Of a stretch of 8,255 nucleotides of DNA, positions 1-6,150 are shown piece after piece. The stretch lies in assembly GCA_018882825.1 (NCBI GenBank), contig VERC01000097.1, forward strand, positions 1-8,255. Direction: 5' to 3'. Position numbers and translations under genes: made by a program. Position 1 is the first letter of the stretch. Every line of letters starts with the position of its first letter. The notes under the pieces were generated by a model. That model was given only the letters and a program-made list of their open reading frames with translations, was not told where the DNA came from and did no database searches. Source of the stretch: Acidimicrobiia bacterium (GTDB lineage: Bacteria > Actinomycetota > Acidimicrobiia > Acidimicrobiales > Acidimicrobilacustridaceae).

Positions 1-1244
1 GTGTGGTGGCCACCTCGGCGCGGGAACTGGGCATCGACGTCGGTGGACTCGATGCCTGCGTGCTCGACGGCTTCCCCGGCACCATCGCCTCGATGTGGCA
101 ACAGGCCGGGCGGGCCGGACGCTCGACACAGTCGTCGGCTGCCGTGCTGGTGGCCGGCGACGATCAACTCGACCAGTGGTTCGTGCAGCATCCGACCGAA
201 CTGTTCGACCGCCCGCCCGAACCGGCGGTGATCAATCCGGCCAATCCTCATGTCCTGCTGCCCCATCTCGCCTGCGCGGCATTCGAACGACCCCTCACCG
301 AGGACGACGAGCAGTGGTGGCCCGGCCTGTTGGAGGACGGGGTGCGCGACCTCGTGCTCACCGACCGACTGCGTGTGCGGCCCGACGAGGCCGGGGTCGG
401 TCCGGTGGCGGTGTGGGCCGGTCGGGGCCGCCCGGCCAACGACGTGGGCCTGCGCAGCGCCGGCGGCGAGGAATACCGCATCGCCACGCCGGACGGCACC
501 CTGATCGGAACGGTCGACGGGGCCCGGGCTCTCCGTCAGGTGCACCCGGGGGCCGTCTATCTCCATCAGGGGAACGCCTGGCGGGTGCAGGAGCTCGATC
601 TGACCGAGCGCGTGGCCGTCGTCGAGCCCGATCCGGGGGACGAGTACACGCAGGTGAGGGCCCTGACCGACATCTCCATCACGTCGGTGGACGAGACGCG
701 TCCCATCGGTCGGGCCGAACTCGGTCTGGGCGGCGTCGTGGTCGAGACCCACATCATCGGCTATCGGCGATTCGATCTGCGCACCCGTGAACAACTCGGT
801 GTACACGATCTCGATCTGCCGCCGTCGCGCCTCGACACGCGCGGATTCTGGTATGTGATCGACGACGCTCTCGCCTCACTGGCCGGTGTCGGACCGGCCG
901 AGTTGCCGGGCGCGCTGCACGCCATCGAACATGCGGGCATCGGCATCCTGCCGTTGTTCACCATCTGCGACCGGTGGGACGTGGGTGGCGTCTCGACACC
1001 ATGGTTGCTCGAGACCGGCGCACCGACGATCGTGATCCACGACGCCGTGCCCGGTGGCGCGGGCATCGCAGAGTTGGGCTACGCGGCCGCCGACCGGCAT
1101 CTGGCGACGACCCTCGAAGTCATCGAGTCCTGCGAGTGCACGGCTGGATGTCCATCCTGCGTGCAGTCCCCCAAGTGCGGGAACGGGAACGACCCGCTCG
1201 ACAAGCTCGCCGCCATCGAACTGTTACGAGCCGTGCTCGGTTGA
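1..1244 (+). CDS. DEAD/DEAH-box helicase with C-terminal DUF1998 zinc-binding domain (5' partial, C-terminal 413 residues)
   Basis: This is the C-terminal part of a superfamily 2 DNA helicase; the gene starts before the window and is read here from base 3. Near the left edge are helicase motif V (ATSARELGIDVGGLDACV, about residues 3-20 of the visible part) and motif VI (QQAGRAGRS, 33-41). The C-terminus has a cysteine cluster C377, C379, C383, C386 and C392 (CECTAGCPSC...KCGNGNDPLD), typical of the DUF1998 domain in MrfA/YprA-type helicases. In Bacillus, MrfA takes part in repair of mitomycin damage; M. tuberculosis Rv3649 is a family member. The role here is inferred to be DNA repair. The gene runs convergently with the tad operon, and its last 21 bases (1224-1244) overlap the end of the TadE-like gene on the other strand. 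The TGA stop is at 1242-1244. The family is clear; the substrate is not. Confidence 0.93.
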   Translation, partial: VVATSARELGIDVGGLDACVLDGFPGTIASMWQQAGRAGRSTQSSAAVLVAGDDQLDQWFVQHPTELFDRPPEPAVINPANPHVLLPHLACAAFERPLTEDDEQWWPGLLEDGVRDLVLTDRLRVRPDEAGVGPVAVWAGRGRPANDVGLRSAGGEEYRIATPDGTLIGTVDGARALRQVHPGAVYLHQGNAWRVQELDLTERVAVVEPDPGDEYTQVRALTDISITSVDETRPIGRAELGLGGVVVETHIIGYRRFDLRTREQLGVHDLDLPPSRLDTRGFWYVIDDALASLAGVGPAELPGALHAIEHAGIGILPLFTICDRWDVGGVSTPWLLETGAPTIVIHDAVPGGAGIAELGYAAADRHLATTLEVIESCECTAGCPSCVQSPKCGNGNDPLDKLAAIELLRAVLG

Positions 1245-1622
1245 TTCGACGCGCATGACGGCGACGGATCGCAACGTCCGGTCGGGAAGCAGCGCGCCCA
1301 CGAACGGGAGATCGGTGACGCTGCGGTAGCGCACCGCCACCTGCACCACCCGTCCGTCATCGAGCAGTTCCGTCTCGGCCGACAGTCGATCCGACGACAA
1401 CGGGCCAGCGCGTTCGGCGCCACGGCGAGCGGCGACGGCGCGATCGCCGGTGGCGACCGAGGCCGCCCGCGCCGCCTCCCGGGCCGCATGGGTGAGCAGC
1501 ACCTGGTCGCGCACGACGAGGCCGGCCTGCAGCAGCACGAGGACGAAGAGCAGGACGAGGGGGAGGACCAGAGCCAGTTCGACGGTCGACTGTCCCCGAT
1601 CCCCCCGCCCCGCCGGTCTCAC
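1224..1622 (-). CDS. tadE: TadE-like pseudopilin / pilus assembly protein
   Basis: This 132-residue protein is probably a minor pseudopilin of the Tad/Flp pilus. The N-terminus has a type IV prepilin-like site, RG/QSTVEL, with G10 as the residue before the cleavage point and Glu at +5 (E15). A hydrophobic helix follows (about 15-36, LALVLPLVLLFVLVLLQAGL). Next come the TadE-like THAAREAARAAS stretch (44-55) and a mostly polar extracytoplasmic domain. I chose the GTG at 1622-1620 because it overlaps the TGA of the upstream pilin gene as GTGA, and because earlier in-frame codons give an implausible Arg-rich extension. AAGG lies 5 bases upstream of the GTG. It is the last gene of the operon and corresponds in position to Rv3655c of M. 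tuberculosis; a second TadE-like gene (Rv3654c position) is absent. The TAA stop lies inside the convergent helicase gene. Confidence 0.87.
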   Translation of the reverse strand: MRPAGRGDRGQSTVELALVLPLVLLFVLVLLQAGLVVRDQVLLTHAAREAARAASVATGDRAVAARRGAERAGPLSSDRLSAETELLDDGRVVQVAVRYRSVTDLPFVGALLPDRTLRSVAVMRVESTEHGS

Positions 1623-1867
1623 AACACCTTGCCGATCACGCCGTCCATGACGGCATCGAACAACTGCCCGATCGCACCGGACTGAGTGGCCCAGCCGAGC
1701 AGCAACAGAGCGACCCCGGCCGCGCCGAGGAGCACGAGGGCGTACTCGGCGGTGGTCTGACCACGTTCTCCGTTGCGTTCGGTCGAGTCCGATGGTTCCC
1801 GGAGTCGGCACCCGAACGTGCGCAGGATGATGGGAAGGGAGCGAAGTCGCGTTCGGACACGGTGCAT
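1619..1867 (-). CDS. DUF4244 family Flp-like prepilin (probable major pilin)
   Basis: This 82-residue protein resembles the DUF4244 proteins found in actinobacterial tad loci and is the likely major pilin. A basic leader of about 36 residues ends in ERG/QTTAEY, matching the Flp processing site G/XXXXEY with Glu and Tyr at +5 and +6 after G36. A hydrophobic helix (about 43-60, ALVLLGAAGVALLLLGWA) and a short tail ending in DAVMDGVIGKVL follow, so the mature pilin would be about 46 residues, typical of Flp. The ATG at 1867-1865 was chosen because AAGGAG lies 6 bases upstream (1874-1879). The longer frame from 1918 would start inside tadC and has no such site. It is the only operon gene preceded by a sizeable gap (40 bases), which suggests stronger independent translation, as expected for a structural subunit. 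It occupies the position of Rv3656c. Confidence 0.88.
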   Translation of the reverse strand: MHRVRTRLRSLPIILRTFGCRLREPSDSTERNGERGQTTAEYALVLLGAAGVALLLLGWATQSGAIGQLFDAVMDGVIGKVL

Positions 1868-1907
1868 GGATGTCTCCTTGTCTGTATGGAAGCGGCGGGG
1901 GAGGTGA

Positions 1908-2447
1908 TCAGCGACCAAGCGACTGCACCGAGACGATCACCAACGGGATGATCGCCAGCAGGCCGAAGGCGGGCAGCACGCACAGCACGAGGGGCAGGAG
2001 CAGTTGCACGGGAAGCCGACGGGCCGCCGTCTCGGCTGTTCGACGACGTTGGAGCCGGGCGTCGAACGCCACGCGCTCGAGGGCCGGGGCCAGAGGCACG
2101 CCGTCGAAGGCCGCCGAGCGCAGGGCGGCCACCAGTGGCCGGACCGGTTCGCCGAGCGGTTCGAGGGCGTCGAGCGCATCGCCAAGACGGACACCCAGAC
2201 GGACACGTCGTTGCACCTCGCGCAGCGGCTCGACGAAGGGGTCCGGCGCGCGATCGAGGACGAGATCGAGCACCTGATGGACCGACAGTCCTGCCGCCAC
2301 CGCCAGACGCAGCAGATCGACCAGTTCGGTCACGGCATCGGCGATCGCGGCCCGCTGGCGTCGCAATCGGGCACGGGATCGCAGGACGGGCGCGAGCGTG
2401 GCGCCACCGGCGATGGTGATCCCGGCAACGGGTCCGACGCCGATCAC
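1908..2447 (-). CDS. tadC: Type II secretion system F family protein, TadC-like
   Basis: This 179-residue protein is the second inner-membrane platform component of the Tad pilus, expected to pair with TadB around the TadA ATPase. An N-terminal hydrophobic segment is at about 2-22. A helical cytoplasmic T2SSF-type region follows (about 35-135, with ELVDLLRLAVAAGLSVHQVL and the PLVAALRSAAFDGVPLAPAL repeat-like half), and a long C-terminal hydrophobic stretch is at 147-173. It is at the short end for TadC proteins. The GTG start at 2447-2445 overlaps the TGA stop of tadB in a GTGA quadruplet. No Shine-Dalgarno is visible, so translational coupling to tadB is likely. The in-frame extension to 2555 runs inside tadB and is Arg/Cys-rich, so I rejected it. 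It corresponds in position to Rv3657c. Confidence 0.88.
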   Translation of the reverse strand: MIGVGPVAGITIAGGATLAPVLRSRARLRRQRAAIADAVTELVDLLRLAVAAGLSVHQVLDLVLDRAPDPFVEPLREVQRRVRLGVRLGDALDALEPLGEPVRPLVAALRSAAFDGVPLAPALERVAFDARLQRRRTAETAARRLPVQLLLPLVLCVLPAFGLLAIIPLVIVSVQSLGR

Positions 2448-3232
2448 CGGTGTCGCCCGACCAATCGGGCCATCCACATCGCGCCGAGGGCATCGAGTCC
2501 GACACCGGAGATCAGACAGGCCCATCCGGCGGGCGAACCGAGGAGCATCGACCACAGACGGGGTTCGACGGCACCGACGACGAACGTGAACACCACCGGG
2601 GCGACGACGAGCAGCGCCGCCGAGGCGCGGGCCTGGGAGGAGAGCGCCACCACCTCGCGCTCGAGGGCCACGCGATCACGCAGCGACTCGGCCACACCGT
2701 CGAGCACGGCGGCGCCCGAACCTCCGGCCTCGGCACTCACTTCGAGGGCGACGGCGGCCAGCCGTCGATTGGGTGAGGGATCGCGTGCCCGCCATCGCGC
2801 CACCGCCGGAGCCAGTCGACGTCCGGCGGCGATGTCGGCGGCCAGCGAGGCGAGGAGGTGGTCACCGACACCCACGCCGACGATGGCATCGGAGAGGTTC
2901 GATCCGGAGCGCAGACGACGAACGATCCGGTCGAGTCGTTCGGGCACCTCACGGTCGAGGGCTCGTCGTCGCCGGTCGTGGGCCACACGCACGACGGGCG
3001 CGCGGAGCACGGTGGGAACACGCCGGAGCACGGGCTGCAGCGGCGTCAGCGCCGTCCGCAGGGGCTGCGGAGTCGTCGGTCTCGGCGTCGCCATCGAGTC
3101 CGTGAGCGGAAGCGCGTCGGCGAGTCGACGTCGGGCCCGGAGATTGGCCCGCATCGTCGGCGTCGAACGAACCGTCTCGACGAGCGCGACCACGGCGATG
3201 GCCGGCACCAACGCCGTCCACAGCATCGTCAT
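2444..3232 (-). CDS. tadB: Type II secretion system F family protein, TadB-like
   Basis: This 262-residue platform protein of the Tad pilus assembly machine sits in the cytoplasmic membrane. Hydrophobic segments are visible at about 4-20 (LWTALVPAIAVVALVET), 205-222 (AALLVVAPVVFTFVVGAV) and 236-256. Between the first and second lies the T2SSF-like helical cytoplasmic domain (about 90-200), with the conserved-looking VPERLDRIVRRLRSGSNLSDAI start and the VSAEAGGSGAAVLDGVAESLRDR region. The ATG at 3232-3230 overlaps the TGA of tadA as ATGA. The upstream sequence shows no clear Shine-Dalgarno, which points to coupled translation. The stop overlaps the tadC start by four bases. Its partner is TadC next door, and Rv3658c is the positional counterpart. 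Confidence 0.88.
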   Translation of the reverse strand: MTMLWTALVPAIAVVALVETVRSTPTMRANLRARRRLADALPLTDSMATPRPTTPQPLRTALTPLQPVLRRVPTVLRAPVVRVAHDRRRRALDREVPERLDRIVRRLRSGSNLSDAIVGVGVGDHLLASLAADIAAGRRLAPAVARWRARDPSPNRRLAAVALEVSAEAGGSGAAVLDGVAESLRDRVALEREVVALSSQARASAALLVVAPVVFTFVVGAVEPRLWSMLLGSPAGWACLISGVGLDALGAMWMARLVGRHR

Positions 3233-4389
3233 CGATCGAGCCAGTCGGGCGACGCAGGTGGTGCCGCGCGTCGGGGCGCCCGGATGGGTAGGCGAACCAG
3301 TCGACCGTCGCCATCGGTGAGGGGTTCGGCCCCGAGTGTCATCGACACCGATCCGTCGCTCGATGGCTCCGCCACCTCGGTGATCCGGCGGGACCCATCG
3401 TCGGCGCGGGCGACGTGCACCACGAGGTCGATCGCCGCGCCCAGGTGCGCGCGCACCGCGGCCGCCGGGAGGGCGACGTCACCCATCAGCACCAGGATCT
3501 CGAGTCGACGTAGGGCATCGACCGGCGAATTGGCATGACAAGTCGACATCGACCCGTCGTGGCCGGTGTTCATCGCCTGCAACATGTCGAGGGCTTCTTC
3601 GGCGCGCACCTCACCGACGACGATCCGGTCGGGTCGCATGCGCAATGCGTTCCGGACGAGTTGACGGATCCGGACCTCTCCCTCGCCCTCGGCGTTGGCC
3701 GGGCGAGCCTCCAGTCGCAACACATGACGACCCGGAAGACGGAGTTCGGCCGCGTCCTCGATGGTGATCACTCGTTCATCGCCGTCGATCGCACCGGCCA
3801 GGGCATTGAGCAGCGTCGTCTTCCCCGCACCGGCACCGCCACTCACGACGATGTTGCGGCGCGCGACCACGGCCCATCGCAACAGGCGCACCACACCGGG
3901 CCAGGCCATCGTGTCGAGGTCGATACCGCGAGCGGAGAACCGACGGATGGTCAGGAGCGGGCCGTCCACGGCAAGGGGTGGGATGATGGCGTTGACTCGG
4001 GAACCATCGGGCAGCCGGGCATCGACCCAGGGTGAGCTGCGGTCGATCCGCAGACCGAGTGGCGTGACGATGCGTTCGAGCAAGGCCATGGTGGTGGATG
4101 GGGCCAGTGTGAGATCGGTGCACTCGAGTCGACCGTGACGCTCGATCCACACGTCGCCGCGACCGTTGACCATGACCTCTTCCACCGTCGGGTCGGCGAG
4201 CAACGGGTCGAGGCGATCGAGACCGGTGGTCCGGGAACGCACACGATCGATCACGACCGCCAGCGACGCATCGTCGAGGAACGGATCGGCGCGCAACGCC
4301 AGTGCTGCGAGATCCACGGCATCGTCGGCCGCCGTCGACAGCAGGTGTCGATGCACGGCGTCGACGATGGTGTCGAGTGGAGCCGTCAC
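3229..4389 (-). CDS. tadA: TadA/CpaF family secretion ATPase
   Basis: This hexameric type II/IV secretion ATPase powers pilus assembly; 386 residues are typical of actinobacterial TadA. All key motifs are visible. The N-terminal domain contains [16 protein letters not shown] (61-75). Walker A is GGAGAGKTT (184-192), the acidic box [10 protein letters not shown] follows at 207-216, Walker B is RIVVGEVR (255-262, Glu260) and the His box is [12 protein letters not shown] (275-286). The C-terminal 40 or so residues form a variable Pro/Arg/Asp-rich tail. The GTG at 4389-4387 lies 4 bases after the tadZ stop. It gives a normal N-terminus ([13 protein letters not shown]), whereas the longer frame from 4458 overlaps tadZ and starts with Cys/Arg-rich sequence. 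No strong Shine-Dalgarno is visible. The last codon overlaps the tadB start. It is the positional counterpart of Rv3659c. Confidence 0.95.
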   Translation of the reverse strand: MTAPLDTIVDAVHRHLLSTAADDAVDLAALALRADPFLDDASLAVVIDRVRSRTTGLDRLDPLLADPTVEEVMVNGRGDVWIERHGRLECTDLTLAPSTTMALLERIVTPLGLRIDRSSPWVDARLPDGSRVNAIIPPLAVDGPLLTIRRFSARGIDLDTMAWPGVVRLLRWAVVARRNIVVSGGAGAGKTTLLNALAGAIDGDERVITIEDAAELRLPGRHVLRLEARPANAEGEGEVRIRQLVRNALRMRPDRIVVGEVRAEEALDMLQAMNTGHDGSMSTCHANSPVDALRRLEILVLMGDVALPAAAVRAHLGAAIDLVVHVARADDGSRRITEVAEPSSDGSVSMTLGAEPLTDGDGRLVRLPIRAPRRAAPPASPDWLDR

Positions 4390-4393
4390 GGTC

Positions 4394-5068
4394 TCAGGCG
4401 GCTGCGGCCAACGGACGGCCGATCGTCGCCGGCAGTCGTGCCGCCAGCAGCCCGGCATCGACGGCCCGGGCCACGGCGGCGTCGACGGGCACCGTGGCGA
4501 TCACGGGCACACCGAGCACGTCCTCGACATCGGTGCGGCCGAGGGCTCGGCCATCCTCGGCCACCAGCACCACGCCGTGGGGTCGTCGGCCGACGCCCAA
4601 TGCTCGTCGCAATGACAGGAAGCAGGGTCGGGTCACGAGCCACGAACGATCGGAACGGTCGAGGAGCATCCGTCGCACCTCGTCGGCCGGATCGGCCGCC
4701 GGGGGCGGAGCCAACACACCCAGATCGATGACGACCGGTCGCTCGAGTCCGGCCAGGTGTGCGGCGAGCACCTCGGCGCGCGCCGCACCGCCAAGTGAAC
4801 GCCGACCTCGCCACACGAGATCGACGCCGTCGGCAACGGGGCGGGTCAGGCGGTCGATCGCGGCCGGGCCCACCGCATCGTCGGCGGCCAGCCACTCGCT
4901 CAGTCCGGGGCCGTCGGGTTCGGGCGCACCGAGCACGGCGGGTACATCACCGCCCAGATCGACGAGCACCGCATCCTCATCGCCGCGTCGACCGAGCAAG
5001 GCGGCCAGCGCTGCCGCCACCACCGTGACACCCGATCCACCCTTCACCGACCACAACGCCAGCGTCAC
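4394..5068 (-). CDS. TadZ/Ssd-like (CpaE family) deviant-Walker ATPase
   Basis: This 224-residue ParA/MinD-superfamily protein is the first gene of the tad operon, expected to localise the pilus machine at the membrane. The P-loop at 9-16 reads KGGSGVTV. It has the signature Lys9 of deviant Walker A proteins, but Val14 replaces the usual catalytic-loop Lys, as is common in CpaE/TadZ-type proteins, which often have Ala there. VLVDLGGD (34-41) and a Walker B-like VVIDLG (112-117) follow. The end is Ala-rich, with no clear membrane-targeting amphipathic helix. It lacks the N-terminal receiver-like domain found in many TadZ/CpaE proteins and is much shorter than M. tuberculosis Ssd (Rv3660c). The GTG at 5068-5066 was chosen because GGGGAG (5077-5082) lies 8 bases upstream and the P-loop is correctly close to the N-terminus. 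The nearby ATG at 5077 leads to a stop after three codons. Confidence 0.86.
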   Translation of the reverse strand: MTLALWSVKGGSGVTVVAAALAALLGRRGDEDAVLVDLGGDVPAVLGAPEPDGPGLSEWLAADDAVGPAAIDRLTRPVADGVDLVWRGRRSLGGAARAEVLAAHLAGLERPVVIDLGVLAPPPAADPADEVRRMLLDRSDRSWLVTRPCFLSLRRALGVGRRPHGVVLVAEDGRALGRTDVEDVLGVPVIATVPVDAAVARAVDAGLLAARLPATIGRPLAAAA

Positions 5069-5082
5069 GACGCCATCTCCCC
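5069..5082 (-). promoter_or_regulatory. Shine-Dalgarno of the tadZ-like gene
   Basis: GGGGAG on the minus strand (5082-5077) lies 8 bases before the GTG at 5068. It decides the start over the competing ATG at 5077-5075, whose frame reaches a stop after three codons. Confidence 0.6.
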
Positions 5083-5119
5083 TGCTGCCATCGACACGAT
5101 CACCAGAGGGAAGGACCGC

Positions 5120-5148
5120 AACCTAGGGAGGCGGTGATGAGACGACAA
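5120..5148 (-). promoter_or_regulatory. Candidate sigma-70-type promoter of the tad operon
   Basis: On the minus strand, TTGTCG (5148-5143) and TAGGTT (5125-5120) are separated by exactly 17 bases. This resembles a -35/-10 pair for the housekeeping sigma factor. Transcription would start near 5113, giving a leader of about 45 bases before the tadZ-like GTG, which contains the GGGGAG ribosome site. It is the only sizeable gap upstream of the operon, so a promoter is expected here. The call is by eye from consensus. Confidence 0.5.
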
Positions 5149-5187
5149 GGGCCGAACGACTCGCGCAGTGCGCCGAGACCCCACCCG

Positions 5188-5202
5188 TAGGCTCGAGACG
5201 TG
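5188..5202 (+). promoter_or_regulatory. Candidate leaderless -10 element of the HAD-IB gene
   Basis: TAGGCT (5188-5193) is a TANNNT -10 box followed after 6 bases by the GTG start at 5200. A transcript would therefore begin at or next to the start codon. There is no Shine-Dalgarno before this GTG. Leaderless starts of this kind are common in actinobacteria. No convincing -35 is visible. Confidence 0.45.
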
Positions 5203-6102
5203 GAAGCCGCGTTCTTCGATCTCGACAAGACGGTGATCGCCCGTGCGTCGATGGTGGCGTTCGGGCGGTCGTTCCGTCGCGCCGGGATCATCAGCCGGTG
5301 GATCCTGCTTCGCGCCGCGTGGAACGGCGCGGTCTTCCACGTGCTCGGCGCCGACGAGGAACGGATGCGGAAGTTCCGCGAATCGGCGCTGCGCGTCACC
5401 AGAGGATGGGATCGGGACGTCGTCCGCTCCCATGTGCGCGACAACCTCACCGACGTCATCGATCCGATCGTCTACGACGAAGCGCTCGACCTCCTGCGTC
5501 GACATCGTGACGCAGGACATCTCGTCTATCTCGTCTCGGCCTCACCCGAGGAGATCGTGTTCCCCCTGGCCGAACATCTGGGCGTGGACGGCGCCATCGC
5601 CAGCCGGGCCCGCATCGACGACGAGGGTCGCTACACGGGTGAGGTCGATCTCTACGCCTACGGCCCGCAGAAGGCGACTGCGATCGTCGAGTTGGCGCTC
5701 CGGCACGGCATCGACCTCGCCGCCAGTTGGGCCTACTCCGATTCGGCCACCGACGAACCGATGCTGCGCGCCGTGGGGAACCCCGTGGTCGTCAATCCCG
5801 ATCGCGAACTGGCCCGCCTGGCCGACGCCGAGGGATGGCCCGTCCTGTCGTTCAGCCACCCGGTCCCCCTGCGCGAACGAGTCCCGCTCCCATCCACGGG
5901 ACGGATGATGGCGGGTACCGCGGTGGTGATCGGCCTCTCGGCCGGTCTGTTGATCGGTCGATGGATCGCCGGGCGCCACACCGGAACGGTCGCCGGACGA
6001 CGACCGTCGAGCGTCAGGCGTCCTGCAACTTCTTCACCGCGAGAGCGGCGAGGGCGACCACGACGAGGAGCACGAGCAACTTCTTCATGGCGGGCACTCT
6101 AG
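5200..6102 (+). CDS. HAD-superfamily subfamily IB (SerB-like) phosphatase with C-terminal membrane helix
   Basis: This phosphohydrolase of the HAD-IB group is related to phosphoserine phosphatase; the substrate is unknown. Motif I is FDLDKTV (nucleophile Asp7, acid/base Asp9). The helical cap is at about 15-90, motif II is VSASP (112-116, Ser113), motif III is Lys158 in GPQKAT, and motif IV is YSDSATDEPML (179-189, Asp181 and Asp185). A single hydrophobic helix (about 237-257) follows the catalytic domain, suggesting membrane anchoring. The GTG at 5200 puts motif I six residues in, as usual. The frame continues to TAG at 6102, but residues beyond about 268 are Arg/Ser/Pro-rich with A/T-rich third positions (9 of 29 codons from 6013 end in G or C), and they are antisense to a small gene. 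That tail is probably not conserved. It is divergent from tad, and its neighbour position matches M. tuberculosis Rv3661. Confidence 0.9.
   Translation: MEAAFFDLDKTVIARASMVAFGRSFRRAGIISRWILLRAAWNGAVFHVLGADEERMRKFRESALRVTRGWDRDVVRSHVRDNLTDVIDPIVYDEALDLLRRHRDAGHLVYLVSASPEEIVFPLAEHLGVDGAIASRARIDDEGRYTGEVDLYAYGPQKATAIVELALRHGIDLAASWAYSDSATDEPMLRAVGNPVVVNPDRELARLADAEGWPVLSFSHPVPLRERVPLPSTGRMMAGTAVVIGLSAGLLIGRWIAGRHTGTVAGRRPSSVRRPATSSPRERRGRPRRGARATSSWRAL
6014..6088 (-). CDS. 24-residue membrane microprotein, antisense within the HAD gene's 3' end
   Basis: The tiny frame encodes a peptide starting MKKLLVLLVVVALAALAV and ending KKLQDA: a single hydrophobic helix bracketed by Lys pairs. The coding evidence is composition. 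23 of its 24 sense codons end in G or C, as expected for this genome, whereas the overlapping HAD frame has only 9 of 29 such codons. A -10-like TAGAGT (6101-6096) lies 7 bases before the ATG, fitting a leaderless transcript, and no Shine-Dalgarno is present. The N-terminal look resembles small actinobacterial DLW-39-type proteins, but it lacks the extra tail and the DLW motif, so I do not assign it to that family. The function is unknown; a membrane-associated small protein is the most that can be said. It could alternatively be a chance hydrophobic frame. Confidence 0.6.
   Translation of the reverse strand: MKKLLVLLVVVALAALAVKKLQDA
6089..6101 (-). promoter_or_regulatory. Candidate leaderless -10 element of the microprotein gene
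   Basis: On the minus strand TAGAGT (6101-6096) is followed by GCCCGCC and then the ATG at 6088. The TANNNT box placed 7 bases before the start codon fits a leaderless mRNA. The -35 region falls in the adjoining inverted repeat and does not match consensus. Confidence 0.4.
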
Positions 6103-6112
6103 AACGGTCACC

Positions 6113-6142
6113 CTCCACCGATCCATCCCGCGGTCGGTGGAG
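6113..6142 (-). terminator. Perfect 9-bp inverted repeat, possible terminator after the membrane protein gene
   Basis: CTCCACCGA (6113-6121) and TCGGTGGAG (6134-6142) are perfect inverted complements with a 12-base loop. The hairpin begins 8 bases downstream of the membrane protein stop codon on the minus strand. No U-tract follows, so it would be an actinobacterial-type or processing hairpin rather than a classical intrinsic terminator. A protein-binding palindrome at the microprotein promoter is the alternative. Confidence 0.45.
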
Positions 6143-6150
6143 CACGTCGA

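Noticed and set aside
1224..1811. Longer TadE-like frame starting at 1811
   Set aside because: The first 63 residues overlap the pilin gene in another frame and are Arg-rich. The GTG at 1622 in a GTGA overlap gives a normal prepilin-type N-terminus.
1636..2505. Minus-strand open frame of 289 codons over tadC and the pilin gene
   Set aside because: It is out of frame with both real genes and Arg/Pro/Ser-rich; a shadow.
2004..3320. Long plus-strand open frame of 438 codons across tadC and tadB
   Set aside because: It is antisense to two genes with clear T2SSF domains and start/stop overlaps. The product is Arg/Ser/Thr/His-rich without any domain, typical of a high-GC shadow frame.
4302..5126. 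Plus-strand open frame of 274 codons opposite the tadZ-like gene
   Set aside because: The product is Ser/Arg/Pro-rich low-complexity sequence and is fully antisense to an ATPase gene with recognisable motifs.
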